Of a DNA stretch of 64,000 nucleotides, positions 12,725 to 26,000 are shown piece after piece; position 1 is the first letter of the stretch, and each line of letters starts with the position of its first letter. The translations under genes were made by a program, and so were the position numbers. Below the pieces are notes generated by a model. It had not been told where the DNA came from. It was given only the letters and a program-made list of their open reading frames with translations, and ran no database searches. This DNA comes from Macrotrachela quadricornifera (lineage: Eukaryota; Rotifera; Eurotatoria; Philodinida; Philodinidae): the NCBI GenBank assembly GCA_022393335.1, contig JAJEKB010020521.1:193800-257799 (forward strand). The letters run 5' to 3'.

Positions 12725-15402
12725 TCACATTAAATGAGTTAATGTCGTTGTTGTACTGTCTGTATCTATTTTTGTTGATGGTATTGCTGTTGTTGCATCA
12801 GTTGATGTTACAACAGGTTGACTAGTATTATTATTATTGTTATTATTATTATTATTATTATTACTGTTATTATTGGTATTAGTGGTAGTCAAACGAACTG
12901 CAGCCGAATTTTGTTGTCGTACATTTTGTATAAAGTCCTATGATAACAAATAATATTTATCTATATTGATAAAAAATGTTATATCATATATGTAAACACC
13001 TGCTGGTCTATTTATTCTTACATATTGCATCAATGAACAATATTCTTTAGGATGTCTGCAAAGCATATTTGATTTCATCGTTCATTTTCTCTTCTTATAT
13101 GAACTATTTACATAAGAGAATTTTTATCCTTGACCTGATCTCTTTGAAAGAGACTAATGACTGAGTATATATCTAACCTATAGTTGTTGACAACTTCTAC
13201 GTGTATATATGCCCTAGTTCATTTACATTAGATGATGAGTTGTCCGGCTGTAACTGACATGTATCAGTAATGGTCCTTCAATTTAAGGACATATACACAT
13301 GTATTGATTGCGCCTGATAGCTATAATATTTGATAGACACACCAAAGTATATATGTGTCATTTAATATGAAAAAAAAAAGCTATAAGAAAATTCTTTTTG
13401 ATAAATATTTTAACTTACTGATGAAAGTGCATCTCCATTTGCTCGTCTTATATGATAAAAATACCGAAAACGATTACTTTCATCAGGAATAATATGTTCA
13501 CGAAGTGTATCTTGATTATATTGTCGTCGAATCTTTTTTAAATTTGCTGTTTTATATCGTTTTTTGCCTGCACTAATAGCTAAAAAAAAAGAGAAACAAT
13601 AGATATGATTCTTTTGTTTTCTATTATTATCTATTCATGTGTATAGATAAAATAAAATAACAGAAGGCTTGTCTGATTCTATTCTCTCTATTGTTCTTTA
13701 ACATATGCATAAACTATTCCATTAGTCTTTTTTTACTTATAGTCTAATTAACCATATAATATACATATATACAAAAAAAGTTTATTTATTAATTATAAAA
13801 CGTCGCGACATGTAGACATATTTTATTTATTTGTTTTATGATCATAATTAACTAATTGAAATCAATCTTTTTATTATATCAACAATAATTTTTTTTTTCT
13901 CTCTATTAAATATGTTAGTATATATTCAAGGCTTCTTGTATACATAAGATAAAGAATATTATCTCTTTTTATTATATATGTACATCTTTATTGAAGATAA
14001 GAATAGTACGTGCAGATTTGCTGATAGATTATTAGTTGTAAGAGTTCAAGGTTAATATATTTACAATAGAAGAAAATTCTGTAGAGAAAATATTTGAAGA
14101 AAAATTTTTCTTTGAACTAAATAAACAATGAAAAACGATATTTGATTTAATTGAACAATGACGATATGTGTCATAGGCGATTTTCAAGTGATCATATAGC
14201 ACTCGATTTCATAAAGAAAAAAAGAAGGAACGGAATAAAAGCAGACATACAATCATCAATAAGTTCGTTCAAACTCTTAAGTTGACATATGATGAAGCTG
14301 ACAATAAATGTCGCGTGTTAAATATGCCTAAAGCTCAATATGAAAAGATACGGAATAATAAATGATCAAAAAAAGTCAATAAAATCATATACACAAGAGA
14401 GTTTTCTTTTTCTTTTTTTTTTACATTTATAAATTACAAATATTTGCTAACATCAAGACGTTATAAACTTAAATAAAATAGACAATAATATTAACATTTT
14501 TATTTCCTAATTGATCATTCACATGAGACTAAATTAAATCTCAAAAAGCTTATTATCAAATAATAAAATGATAAAAATTATACTAATATTCTATATTTTA
14601 TACCTCTTTGCCATGAATCTCTATGATCATAATTTTTTCCTGTACATGAAAATTGTATAGCTATTCCAAATAACATAATTATAGGTAAAATTAAAGCTAT
14701 TATCCAATGACGAATACATAATGTTTGTGTTAATTCAAATAATAAACGTTTATGAATAAAACGAAGTAAAACAGATGATTGAAGGAAATAATCTAATACA
14801 AGTGTTTGACATACACCACCTAAGCAAGATGATGTAATAATAATCATTGCCTTTTGAAAACGTAATGTTATAATAGCACATATTAAACCTAATAATAAAA
14901 TAAGACCAATTGGTAACCAAAATGATGTTGTAATACCATTTGCACGATTTTTCATATCTATAGATATAAATGTTATTATAGATAATGTTAAACCAAAACA
15001 AAATCCATTTATAAATAATCCAACATATTGTAAAAGTGCACCAATTAAACCAAATAATGTTGCAATTGAACAAGATACACCAATTAATTGTGATTCATTC
15101 ATTGTTGGTTGAGTTGATAATATAATATAAAGAAGAAGTGAACCAAGACCAAATGATGTTACAAACATTGTTAAACGCCACCAACGATAACCTAAAGATA
15201 AATATTTTTATTTTTTAAAATTCTTTAAAAAAAAAACAAAAAAAGAAATCTTACCAAGAATTGCATAAAATAATCCAACAAAAACTAGAGAAGTATAAGC
15301 AATAATCCAATGTATATCATAATCAACAGGTAATTTTAAATAACAATATTCATTTATCATTGTTCGATTTATTAATAACCAAGATGAACTATTATTTCGC
15401 AT
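12725..15402 (-). CDS. TMEM198-like multipass membrane protein
   Basis: Four exons, 15402-15255, 15191-14604, 13579-13419 and 12937-12725, join in frame. The protein has about seven hydrophobic helices, with the family pattern of an early short loop YRWWR after the first helix, then helices rich in Gly and Leu such as GLIGALLQYVGLFINGF, and a conserved DYF after the fifth to sixth helix. A basic cytosolic segment follows (GKKRYKTANLKKIRRQYNQ), then a tail rich in Asn, Thr and Ser encoded partly by an AAT-repeat. This matches vertebrate TMEM198, known as a membrane protein that promotes Wnt signalling through LRP6. The intron between exons 2 and 3 is about 1 kb, unusually long for this locus. 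A splice acceptor TTCTAG lies 6 bp before the ATG. The Asn-rich tail is probably disordered. Confidence 0.8.
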
Positions 15403-16371
15403 TATAGTCTAGAATAATACAAAAAAAAATTTACATATACAATGCTTATAATTTTATCATAAGATCTATATAGATAAACAAGACATTTAATTAGACAGTT
15501 GTGAATACATATATATATATGTATATATATGCATACAATATGTAGGTGTAGCTATGATAATTACGTGAGATGAAAAGTTCAGCCTCGAGCATGAGCATAG
15601 CTCAACAACATTCTTTTCTATCATTTACAAGGACATGAACACCTGTCTACTATTCTCATCTTAAAAATAGATCTATTTCTTTCTTTTTTTTATTCAACAA
15701 GTCAAGGTTGATCAACAAACAAGCACTTACTCTAATGAATTACTGTATGCACGATTCTTTTGAGTTCTATATAAATAAGAATTGATGCTCTTCGTCTTTC
15801 TCTCTTCTTTTTTTTTCTATATATATTATATATATATCTTCACTTTCTCTTTTCTTTTCTCTGATCAACTATTGTATGGTATACGAATGTAAAAGAAGCG
15901 AAGAGAAAGATTACTAAACACAACTACATTACAAACGTTTGATTACATCATAGGTTTTTGCTCATGAGAACGATACAATGAAGGAGAAATAGAATGTGTG
16001 TGTGTGTGTGTATATATATCGATGATGATGATGATGGACATTCTCTATCTGCATAATCAAGTCGATTCTTTATGTAGACAGTTCACTGAATTAGCATAAG
16101 ACTCATGGTACCAGAAACAATACAATGACACATTTATCCTGTCATACAACGACAATATTCAGTCTATTTCTTTTCTCTCTCGCTTTTTTTTTTCTTCTCT
16201 AAAGAAGTAACGATATGGAAAGAAGCAAGTCAACTATGATTGAGGGCAAACAAGAATGAACAGCTGATATATCGGTTGACCCCTTACTTTTTTTTTTCTA
16301 TATACAGAGTTCACATTTTATTGATGAAGCACAAAAAAAAAAGAAAAAGAAGAAACAAATCAATCATTTTA
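15403..16371. other. Intergenic stretch with microsatellites
   Basis: No gene recognised. It contains TA-rich runs around 15510-15530 and 15816-15835, and a compound TG, TA and GAT microsatellite at 15995-16036. I looked for a downstream exon of the RING gene here and found no RAWUL-like coding segment. Confidence 0.55.
15995..16036. repeat. Compound TG-TA-GAT microsatellite
   Basis: TG repeats (15995-16010) are followed directly by TA repeats and then five GAT triplets (16021-16035). Confidence 0.9.
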
Positions 16372-16884
16372 TTATTGGTCACGATAAGTTTGTGCAAGTT
16401 CATTTGTTTTTGCTTGTTGTTTTTTTATCATATCTACTAATGAATCCATACGAACATCCGGTCGAAGACTAAAATAGAATAATAATTTCTAGCCATATAA
16501 AAACTTTCTTTTATATATATATATACATACTATCGTTTTGATTTAAGTATTTTTCGACATGTTGGACATACTTTATTTTCTGATTTAAGCCAACGATGAA
16601 TACAATCAGCACAAAAACGATGTAAACATGTTGTTGTTACCATTGTTCGATTGAATAAATCAAGACAAATAGGACACTATTAACAAAAAAAAGAAAATTA
16701 ATGAAATTATTTTCTTCTTTTTTTGTTTTACTGAAAGACTTTTAAGAACAGGATCAATTGGAACACATTGAATATGATCATCATCAATTAATGTTTGAGG
16801 TTTTCGTTGTTGATCATAATCATTTAATTCATAAAGAATATTTTCATTAGTAGAATATGTCTTTTTTGATATTTTCTGGCTCAT
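16372..16884 (-). CDS. Short RING1/RNF2-like RING finger protein
   Basis: Three exons, starting at 16884, encode about 130 residues. The centre is a C3HC4 [12 protein letters not shown], then [13 protein letters not shown] and [14 protein letters not shown]. The sequence after the [20 protein letters not shown], matches the post-RING segment of polycomb RING1 and RNF2 (SLRPD with a following short helix). Those proteins are E3 ligases that ubiquitinate histone H2A in PRC1. The C-terminal RAWUL domain that binds CBX and PcG partners is missing, because the frame stops soon after, at TYRDQ. The ATG lies 3 bp after a splice-acceptor-like TATCTTTTAG. It could be a RING-only paralogue, or another E3 with a RING1-like core. 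Confidence 0.8.
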
Positions 16885-17544
16885 AATCTAAAAGATAAAA
16901 TTTATTTCTATAAATAACTCGAAACGAGAACGCATTGTTTATAGAAGACATTACAAGGATATAGAAATGTATGGCACAATATAATAATTTAGTTATCATA
17001 TGAATGATCTAATAACTCATCCAAGGTTAAATGATAACAACATTCAACTACATATATATATCTAAATTTACAAACATTGTCCTAGACTTGTCTTTAACTA
17101 TAAAATTAATTTGAATTTCTATGAATAATTTTAAAAAAAATGTTTTTCAATAATAATCAGCAAACATTACAATCTTAATCTTAATGAGATACAATATAAC
17201 CTTAGGGATTATTATTCTAATCTATCATATAATTATACTATCTGATTATTCTTGTAAACTTTTATTCTATTACATTCAATAAAGATAAATATATTTAAAA
17301 AACAAATGAAAATCTATTTTAATTTCATTTTATTAATAATAATATATTCTACATTGGTACACAATTAAACCTGAGATATGTATGTATCTATCTGATATAC
17401 ATTGTATGTATACAAACAAAAAACAAAAAATTGAGCGTTTGTAAAAAAAAAAAACAAGAACAGCAAAATACATCAAAAAAAAGAAAACAAAAGTCAAGAA
17501 TTATCTGAGAAATTTACATAATCAAGCTCCTGAGATGAAATTTA
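16885..17544. other. Intergenic stretch between RING gene and syndecan
   Basis: AT-rich with no recognised gene. It should contain the 5' region of the RING gene and the 3' UTR of the syndecan gene. Confidence 0.5.
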
Positions 17545-18293
17545 TCAAGCATAAAATTCTTGTGGTGATTTCGAATAACCATATTGATTTGGATAGAGAA
17601 GACCTGTTGTATATGATGAATGTGTTCTTTCACGTTTACGAAAACGTTGAACAATACAAATAAGAAGAATAACTGATGTTAAAATTCCAATAGATAAACC
17701 TAAAAGTAAGATTTTATTTAATTAAAAAAATAAAAAATCATGTTTTTATTTAAATACGAACCAACAAGAATACCAGCAGCAATTGGTGGCCGTGTTAGAA
17801 AATTGAAAAGTACACGAATAGATGTTTGACTTTGTGTAATTGGTGATGAACGAGTGGATACTAATGAAAAACTTGTACTTTTAGTTGTTAGTTCATTATA
17901 ATCAATATCATTTACAAGATCATCTTTATAATCTTCATTAAATTCATTAATATCTAAATCATTATTCTTTGTCAAATTTTCATTTTTCTTTTTTTGTTCA
18001 GGAAATTTTGTTGTAGTTCGTTTCGTTGTTGTTGTTGTTGTTGTACTTCTTATAGTAGTTGCAGTAACTTTTGATAATTGTTCATCTTCTTCATCAGCAT
18101 AATCATCAAGATTAGCAGCAGCACCACTACCTTCAATATTAGATTTTTTATCATTTAAATCATAATCATCATAAATTGAATTTTGTTTCGGAAGTGTAGG
18201 TATAGGAGAAGATAATTGACCTTTCGAACTATTTGTTACTGTAGATTGAACAACAATAAAAAGATTAAATATAATCAACAGTCGAATGAACAT
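17545..18293 (-). CDS. Syndecan (heparan sulfate proteoglycan core protein)
   Basis: Two exons; the intron, about 17760-17700, falls inside the transmembrane helix. The protein starts with a signal peptide (MFIRLLIIFNLFIVVQS), then has an acidic Tyr-rich ectodomain with a glycosaminoglycan attachment motif EGSG in acidic context, followed by YADEEDEQ and a Thr-rich mucin-like run. The transmembrane helix starts PPIAAGILVG and runs into LSIGILTSVILLICIV. The cytosolic tail begins with basic RFRKRER and ends in EFYA. That C-terminal tetrapeptide is the syndecan PDZ-binding signature, recognised by syntenin and CASK. Role by family: cell-surface co-receptor for growth factors and matrix. The C1 and C2 parts flank a variable region, as in other syndecans. 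A splice-acceptor-like TTTTAG lies 6 bp before the ATG. Confidence 0.92.
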
Positions 18294-18983
18294 AATGAAC
18301 TAAAATAAAACAAAAAAGTTTTGTTTCTTTTATTTAAAATATTCGAACTTAACAAAGAAGAAAAAAAAATTGAATAATAATAATAATCATGTGTGATTTA
18401 AAAAAAAAAGTAAACAAATAGAATCGTTATCTCTATGGAATTGACCATTGGTCATTGTTGCTAGATAGATAAATTTAACTCATATATCAATATTATAAAA
18501 ATTTTTTTTTATCTTTAAAAATGATAATATTTCTTATTCTTTTTTAATTTCAATCTAAGTATAATGTTTATACATACAGAAGATGTCGCTAATCAGCTGA
18601 TAATAAGTAGAATTAGATATAATCATTATTCGAATGCTATCGATTAGTAATTCCTCGATACATTATATGAATTAAGTTAAATATAGTCACAAGTAATAAA
18701 TTTGTAGGTGATATTTATTATGTGTTTATCTTCTTTATCTTTTTGTTATCTCGATGAAGTCAGCGAGTTTATTTGAAAGAGATATATATATATGTGTGAT
18801 TGTAGGAAATCAATAGTTATACTTTATCAATAAGACAAAAGAATTACAGTACTCAAATTCCAAAATATTGAATTGCTAGATGTTTTTTTTGTATATTTTT
18901 ATACTATCAAGATAAAGATTTAATAAAAAGATTCGAAATTTTGCAAATCAATTAAAAGAAAAATAATAAGTTCATTTAATTAT
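18294..18983. other. Intergenic stretch
   Basis: AT-rich, nothing recognised. It separates syndecan from the monooxygenase gene, both on the minus strand. Confidence 0.5.
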
Positions 18984-20120
18984 TTAAGATTTCAATATAT
19001 TTTGCGCTTCTTTAATAACTTGATTAACAATAGTAGCTGCTGATTGATTTTCACATCGTGCATAATTTTGTCCTGCCCATAATTGCATAAAATCAATTTG
19101 TTGTGTTTCTGCAGCAAATCTACATATTGGTAATACAAGTTGTGATTGTATTTGCCATGGTAAAATAATTTTTTCTTTATTTTCATTCGAAGGAATATAA
19201 TCTGTAATAGCTGTTCGTATACCTCGTGCTGGTTTTCCTGTATAAGCACGAGTTAATACTGTTGGACGAAGTTTATTAATATTATGTTTAGCTTCTAATA
19301 ATAATTTTCTATGAGCTTCAGGAACAAGTTTTTTATTTTCATGTGATGTTAAAAAACGAGTACCCATTTGAACAGCTGATGCACCTGATATAATTGCATT
19401 AGCTAAACCATATCCATCCATAATTCCACCAGCAGCTATTAATGGATATGAATTTGAATCAATAAATTGTGTTGTTTGAGAAATAAGAGATTGTAATCCA
19501 ATTGAAGATTGTTCAATCGTTTCATTATCATTTGTAAGAAAACTACCTCGATGACCACCAGCTTCTGAACCTTGTAAACATACAGCATCACATCCTTTTT
19601 CTTTTAAAAAAACAGCTTCTCTTGCTGTTGTTGCTGTTCCAATTGTATGAATACCTAATTGTTTACATTTTTTTATAATATCATCAGATAAACATCCAAA
19701 TGTAAATGAAAATACAGGAATTTTTTCATTTAAAATAACTTCAACTTGTTCAGGAAAAAGATCTTTAGATACTTTAACTGGAAGTGAATCAATATCAATA
19801 TTACAATTATTTAATTTTTTATCTATTAATAATTGTTTTAATTGTTTTCGCACATTATCAATATGTTCAGATAATATTTCCGATTGTGATGATGGTGGAA
19901 TAAATAAATTAACAGCAAATGGTTTATTAGTTAATGAACGTACTAGTTTTATTTCATGTTTTAATTGTTCACCTGTCATTCGTGCTCCAGCAATTGTACC
20001 TATACCACCTGCATTAGATACATTAGCTACAAGTTCTGGTGTAGTTAATGGAGACATTGGTGCTTGAATAAGAGGATATTGAATATTGCATAATCGTGTT
20101 AATAAAGTTTTTGGAAACAT
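18984..20120 (-). CDS. Nitronate monooxygenase (2-nitropropane dioxygenase family)
   Basis: A single uninterrupted frame of 378 residues, in a region where most genes have many introns. It is an FMN-binding TIM barrel: the start region has QAPMSPLTTPELVANVSNAG and GGIGTIAGARM, the middle has VCLQGSEAGGHRGSF with the proposed catalytic His, and the phosphate-binding end has AAGGIMDGYG and QMGTRFL. The family oxidises alkyl nitronates such as propionate-3-nitronate to keto or aldehyde products. The length matches bacterial and fungal enzymes. Lack of introns and a mostly microbial and fungal family make old horizontal transfer plausible, although codon use is as AT-rich as the neighbours. A GTAG acceptor directly abuts the ATG, so the transcript appears processed like a host gene. 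Confidence 0.9.
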   Translation of the reverse strand: MFPKTLLTRLCNIQYPLIQAPMSPLTTPELVANVSNAGGIGTIAGARMTGEQLKHEIKLVRSLTNKPFAVNLFIPPSSQSEILSEHIDNVRKQLKQLLIDKKLNNCNIDIDSLPVKVSKDLFPEQVEVILNEKIPVFSFTFGCLSDDIIKKCKQLGIHTIGTATTAREAVFLKEKGCDAVCLQGSEAGGHRGSFLTNDNETIEQSSIGLQSLISQTTQFIDSNSYPLIAAGGIMDGYGLANAIISGASAVQMGTRFLTSHENKKLVPEAHRKLLLEAKHNINKLRPTVLTRAYTGKPARGIRTAITDYIPSNENKEKIILPWQIQSQLVLPICRFAAETQQIDFMQLWAGQNYARCENQSAATIVNQVIKEAQNILKS

Positions 20121-20457
20121 CTACAATCAAGATTTTCTTTTCAAAAAAAAATATAGTTTTTAAAACTCTTCAATTTAGTTTTACATAGAATGAGAAAAAA
20201 ATTTAAGAATATTTTCTTTTTCATATATGATCGTTTTTTTTTTGAATATTCGATATCTTAAGATCTAAATTTTGAGAGTATCAACTTGATCAATAGTTGA
20301 CACTTGGGAATCTTTCCTCTTCAATGAAATCAAAGACTTTATTTAGCAGAAGTGTATGTATAATTTGAAAAATTAAATAATCATTTTAATTACAGAAAAA
20401 AAAAACATTATTTCTCAAATTAATAAAATATATAAAAATAAAACAAAATCATCACAC
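20121..20457. other. Short intergenic stretch
   Basis: AT-rich spacer between two minus-strand genes with nothing recognised beyond likely UTR sequence. Confidence 0.5.
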
Positions 20458-22275
20458 TTATTGACGATAGCCAATACTTTGATAATCGATTTTAACTCCT
20501 TTATGTTTATGATACGAATAAGGTTCATGTTGTTCTCGAATTAATGTAAAATTATCAATTATTTTTCCACCCTATAATTTACAAAATTTCAATACATATT
20601 TTTAATTTAATTTTGAACAAAAAAAAAGAATTTTACTTGATCATCAGATACTTGTTCGATATATAAATGAGTTGAATTAATTATTTTCATACGTGAATAA
20701 CCATAATCATCAGATCGAAATGCAGAATATATTTGTGTTTGATTAAGAAATGGATTATGTTTTGAATAACAACCAGCTGAACCACTAATAATATGTGTTG
20801 GAGCACCTGGATTTTTGTATGGTTCACTCAACGATCCATTATATATTGTCCAATTATAAACTGGCCAAAGTCTTCAAAAAAAAAAACAAAATAAAATTTA
20901 TTTATTTACTTTTCTTCGAAATTCTTTTCAATACCTTTCATATGAATGTTCATGAGCCCAAATTTCTAAATCTACTCCATAATCATAAAACATTTTTTCT
21001 AAACCATATGTACGAATATATGGTAAACCAGAACGTGGTCGACTATCATAAAAAGTACAATCATCTTGATTAGCATTTGAACAATACATTGGTTGATGAC
21101 CCATTGTTATAATCCATGGATATTTTGTTCGATTTTCTTTTGATGTTGCCCATATTAAATCTTGTTCAAGCCAGCGATATTGATTAACTATTTGTGCAAA
21201 ACCATATTCCCACCAAAAATAAACTTCTGTTGAAAAACTTATTATATGTGCTAAACCAAAATTATAACTATACCAAAGATTTTCACCATCACCATTTTTT
21301 GGCATTGTAAAACGAGATTTATAATTTGAAAAATTACTATTAAAAAAAATAAGTATGTTTGAAAAAAAAAACAAAAGAAAATGTTTACTAAGCTCGTTCA
21401 TGATTTCCAGGACAGACCATATATGGTACACGTGTAGCTATTCCTTGAATTTCATTCATAAATTTATCACCAACTCGACTCTATTAATAGTAAAAAAAAT
21501 ATTTAATTCAAAGGAAAAATCATTTGAAAAACCTGATCGGAATCCATGTCTAAAAAGAAACAAAAACAAAATCAGACATAAAATATTTATTTAGTACGAT
21601 ATCAGTTCAATCTTTAACGAAAAAAATAAAACCCTACTCTCACCCTTTTCATATATCTTATATATAATTACCGTATGCAAAATCACCAACATGTAAAATA
21701 ATATCATAATAATCAAGTTCAGCTTCTCTTTGTAAACTTGCTAAACTCTGTGCATTAGCAACTCCTAAATCACCATAAACAGCAAATGATTTTCGATCTT
21801 CATTCGGTATTGTTCGAAATGAATATATCGTACTCCAACCATATAAACTCCCCACACGATAAACTAAAATATTTTTTATATAAAATAAAATTATATATCA
21901 AAAATTATTTACTATAAGTTGTATTCATTATTAAATTTTTTAAAACAACTCTATACATATATAAAACTCTATGTCCTTTACTACCATCAATAAATTTTGA
22001 CATAGATGCATTTGTTATTAAATTTAATGTTTCATTCGATGAACTATATTCTACAGAACTTTCATTTGCTAATGTTTGTGTACTCCAAGTAACAGCCATT
22101 TCATTCAAAATACCTTTATTTCAATAAAAAAAAAACAAATAATATTAATATAGCACTTGTCATAACAAAAACAATCAATACTTGTATAAGATAAATGAAT
22201 TTGTTCTGGTTGATAATTATTTCCAACTGTATTTTGAATACAGCATAGTATTAGTATTATAATGAAATACAACAT
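20458..22275 (-). CDS. Purple acid phosphatase (ACP7-like, secreted)
   Basis: This gene of about eight exons encodes a secreted metallophosphatase. It has a signal peptide (MLYFIIILILCCIQNTVG), an N-terminal fibronectin-like domain (MAVTWSTQT), and then the five metal-binding blocks of the family: YGDLG, VGDFAYD, PGNHE, MGHQPMYC and AHEHSYERY. The C-terminus has the typical HIISGSAGC. Family members hydrolyse phosphate esters with a binuclear Fe-Zn or Fe-Mn centre at acid pH, in lysosomes or outside the cell. In the last block the usual Gly before HEH is Ala. One coding exon is only 17 nt (21533-21549) and completes the second metal-binding block. The start at 22275 lies 5 bp after an acceptor-like TTTTTAG. 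ACP7 is the closest animal relative that I recognise. Confidence 0.9.
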
Positions 22276-23061
22276 ATTTTCTAAAAATAGAAAATACAAA
22301 ACAAAAGATTTAAACAGTTTATTTTTAATATGTTTGAAATTCAATTCTAATTATTTTATTATCAATATTATGTAATGTATAACAAACATCTTTTTCCAAA
22401 AATCTATATATTTCTTGATAAATAAATAAAAATTAAACAATTTATAATAGATAAATCATTCGTTTGTTTGAGTAGAATGTTATTAAGGGATTTTCATCAG
22501 ACGAAATCAGTTCTCGATTTTTAGATATGATATCGCTAACATCATTATCATATATGTTTGACAGCACATAATTAATACAAATCTTTTGGAACTAGTTCTT
22601 CTCAATCACCTTCATCTATTGATAAGAAATAGGTCTAATAAAATAAAAATAGAAAAGAATCATTGAAAAAAAAGAAAATAAATCATTTTTTTCACGATCT
22701 ATTATTCTAGTAATAATATGTGGTTTATCTCATTTGAAGATTTTCTTTTCAACAACTGAAATATCACATTCTGAATCTTTTAATCTTTGATAAGATTTTA
22801 ATATAATATGAAAACTGATACAAAAAAATTCTCGATAATATTACATACTTGCAAAAGATCTCGAGAACAGACCATTGTTCTTGACCATAATATTTTCTAA
22901 TCTAGAATATCAATATTTTTTTTATTTTATTTCGAATAATATAATGGCATCGTTTATTTATCTATTCTACATATTATACAGAAGAAATATAAATATCACA
23001 GTAAACAAACTAACAAAAAGAAAAAAAAAAAGCACAAGTCTATCTGACAAAAAAAATATAT
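22276..23061. other. Intergenic stretch
   Basis: No gene recognised; AT-rich with short spurious frames on both strands. It contains the upstream region of the phosphatase gene and the 3' region of the ADAR-fold gene. Confidence 0.5.
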
Positions 23062-26000
23062 CTAATTATTCCGAATAATAGGTAAAATATTCGATGAATA
23101 TTTAAATTGTTCAAAATGAATTTTATCTGATGACCAATAACCAAAATTTGCTTGTTCAAGAAATAAAATCATTGCTTGTTTTTGTTTAAAATAATCTTTA
23201 TTTAATTTTTTTAATTCATTATATGTCATATGTATATTACATGGATGACACATTTTTAAACATAATTGTTTAAATTCACTAAGTAATCTTGCTTTTGATA
23301 TAACACTAATATCACTGAAAGAACAAAGTTTAACAAGAAATTCAAATAATGGTATGAGGAAGGATGAATGAGTTATTGCAATTAATATCCTCCATCACTG
23401 AGAAAGACCGGGGAGGAAGTATCTGATGTACTCTTAATTTTATTTCGAACCTTTTACACACTGTTATCAAACTATTTGATTACTCTTAAGTATATAAAGA
23501 TAAGAGAATAAAAAAAAACTCTTTCGAGTTTATTTTAGAATAAATGACATAACATTATATTTACCCTGAAATAGGACGACCAGTTGATGCATCGATTAAT
23601 TCTCCATTATAAGCAGCTGACCATGAATAACTTAAATCATGATTAAGATCCGTTGATGAAAGAACAACATTTTTTATTCGACCTAAAAATTTTTATTAAA
23701 ATAATAAATAAAATTTAATTATAAATACCAATTTGAGGATGATGAATATTAATTGTTGATAAAGCTTTATTTAATCGACAACAATATGCACGTGAAGTAT
23801 GTTGTTGTTTAAAACCACTTACTACAACCAAAAAAAAAGACAGAAATACAAAATACCAAAAGAAAAGAAAGTATTCACAATGTGTAATTGAAGAAATTTT
23901 AATAGGTTCGATAAGTGTTGAAAGAAGAGCTCCTTGTACACCCAAAACATTCCATTTAAGAATTTTATCACTACATGACATCATACCAAATTGTTGTCGA
24001 TGTGTTGCAGCTAATGTTTCTGTACCTTCAACATATTTATATCTTAATTGTCCTTGTCCACATGTTTCATAAACAGGTGCATGTGTTGCTATTTTCATTT
24101 GAGCCTATATTTAATCAAATAATAAATATTAAATTATTAAAAAGAAAAACTCAATTCTTACAGCATCATATGCATTTAAATAATTATTTGTATCTAATGG
24201 AAGAAATTCTTTAGCATCACCATTTGGTGCATCAGATAAAATTAAATGAATTGATACACTATTACGTAAATGTAATTTTCCAGTATGAGGATCAACAAAA
24301 ATATTTCGTAGTGGAGATAAACCATTAGCTAATTGATGAAGTTCACCATAGAAATATCTATAACAAAGACAAAAGAAATAAATAATATGAATAAAAATTT
24401 GTATCTTACTGTAATAATGCTCGTCTTGCCATTGCTAATCCATGACAATCAAGTAGAGCACAACCATCATCATCAATATTATCTAATGATGTACATCGAC
24501 TACCAACACCAAATGCAATAATTTTTCCTAGATCATTCTGACCTATTAAAAAAATTTTTATTAAATAAAACAAAAATTTATGTTTAATTATATTAAAATA
24601 AACTTTTTTTAATAATAAATGCTGCATAATATCGATTTTTTAATGTATGAAATATAGGTGAAGTATTTTGTTTTTGATTATATTTAATAAAATCCGAAAT
24701 TAATTGATAATGTTGATCAAAAAGTGATGAAGATGATATTGAAGATGTATCATTTAATTGTAAAGACTATTAAATAAAATAATAATAAATAAATTGAAAA
24801 ATAATTCTTTTTTTTTTGTTACTTGTATATCCATTTTTCGATTAGATAAAATTATCATAGCTCGATCAGCTGCTTTAGATTTTGCTTCAAATGCTGTTGA
24901 ACCATGTGCTGTAGCAATAATTGTTTTATCTAAACCAAAATAAACTTTTGCTAAATGACTAAAAATAATTAAATTAAATTTTAATTTAAAAATTAAATTT
25001 TTCAAAATACCGTTGTTCTGATTGAATATTTATTTGTTTATCTGTACTCATAACAATATCAGCTATAACTGAATATTGTTTACAATAATCAGCAAGACGT
25101 TTTATTGCTGTTAAACGTGATGATGAACTATTTTTACTATCTTGTTTGAATGAATGATGATTATTATCAATATTATTTCGTTGTTGAATTTGATTATTTA
25201 TACCTTAAAAAAAGATTTTTATTATTAATAAAATAATATTTTAAACTTTCTCATAGTATTATCAAATCGTTTGTAGGTCTTTACTAGTATCTTACATAAA
25301 TATTTTACATTTTTCCTCGGAATAAAAATATAAATACCTTTTGATCTTAATAATTCATCATTCCTATACAAATATGTACAGTATAAATACATTATAAAAA
25401 CAGTGCGTCACTCACTGTCCAAGTAGAAGTAATTGTTCAACATATTCATGGATTTTTTTATCACTTATACAATGATGATGATTATCGACTAGTTTATGAT
25501 CATTACTTTTTTCTATTAATGTATGACCATGACGATCAATTAATATTTGATTTTGACCTGAAAAAAAAACATGGAATTCTTTAGATATTACACATTCAAA
25601 TAATTTATTATTATTTGTAAGTCTCAAAGAAATGAATACTATCAAATCTAAGAGATCATTTTTTGCTGAAAATATATATCCGTTTCTATCATCATTTAAG
25701 TCAGTATATTAATTAGTATTCATAGCGAATCATATATCAATCTCGTACATAATAATTTAGAACGTTAGGATCGAGACTTTTTTTATATTTATCTTTTATA
25801 AAATAACTAAATACCGAGATATTGTGGATTAAGTTGTTCTTCATTAATATCAAGTAGAGAAGCCATTGCTTGTCTAGCAGCAGCTGCTCGTGCATCTTTT
25901 TTATTTTTAGCTATTCCTTGTGGAAAATTAATATGATTAACTAAATAAATAGATATTATTTTTAAACAAAAAAATTATATTTTTGTGTTTTTTATTTTAT

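Noticed and set aside
13010..13056. Possible extra exon (HPKEYCSLMQY) in the TMEM198-like gene
   Set aside because: Using the acceptor at 13057 puts a stop in frame; joining 13419 directly to 12937 keeps the frame.
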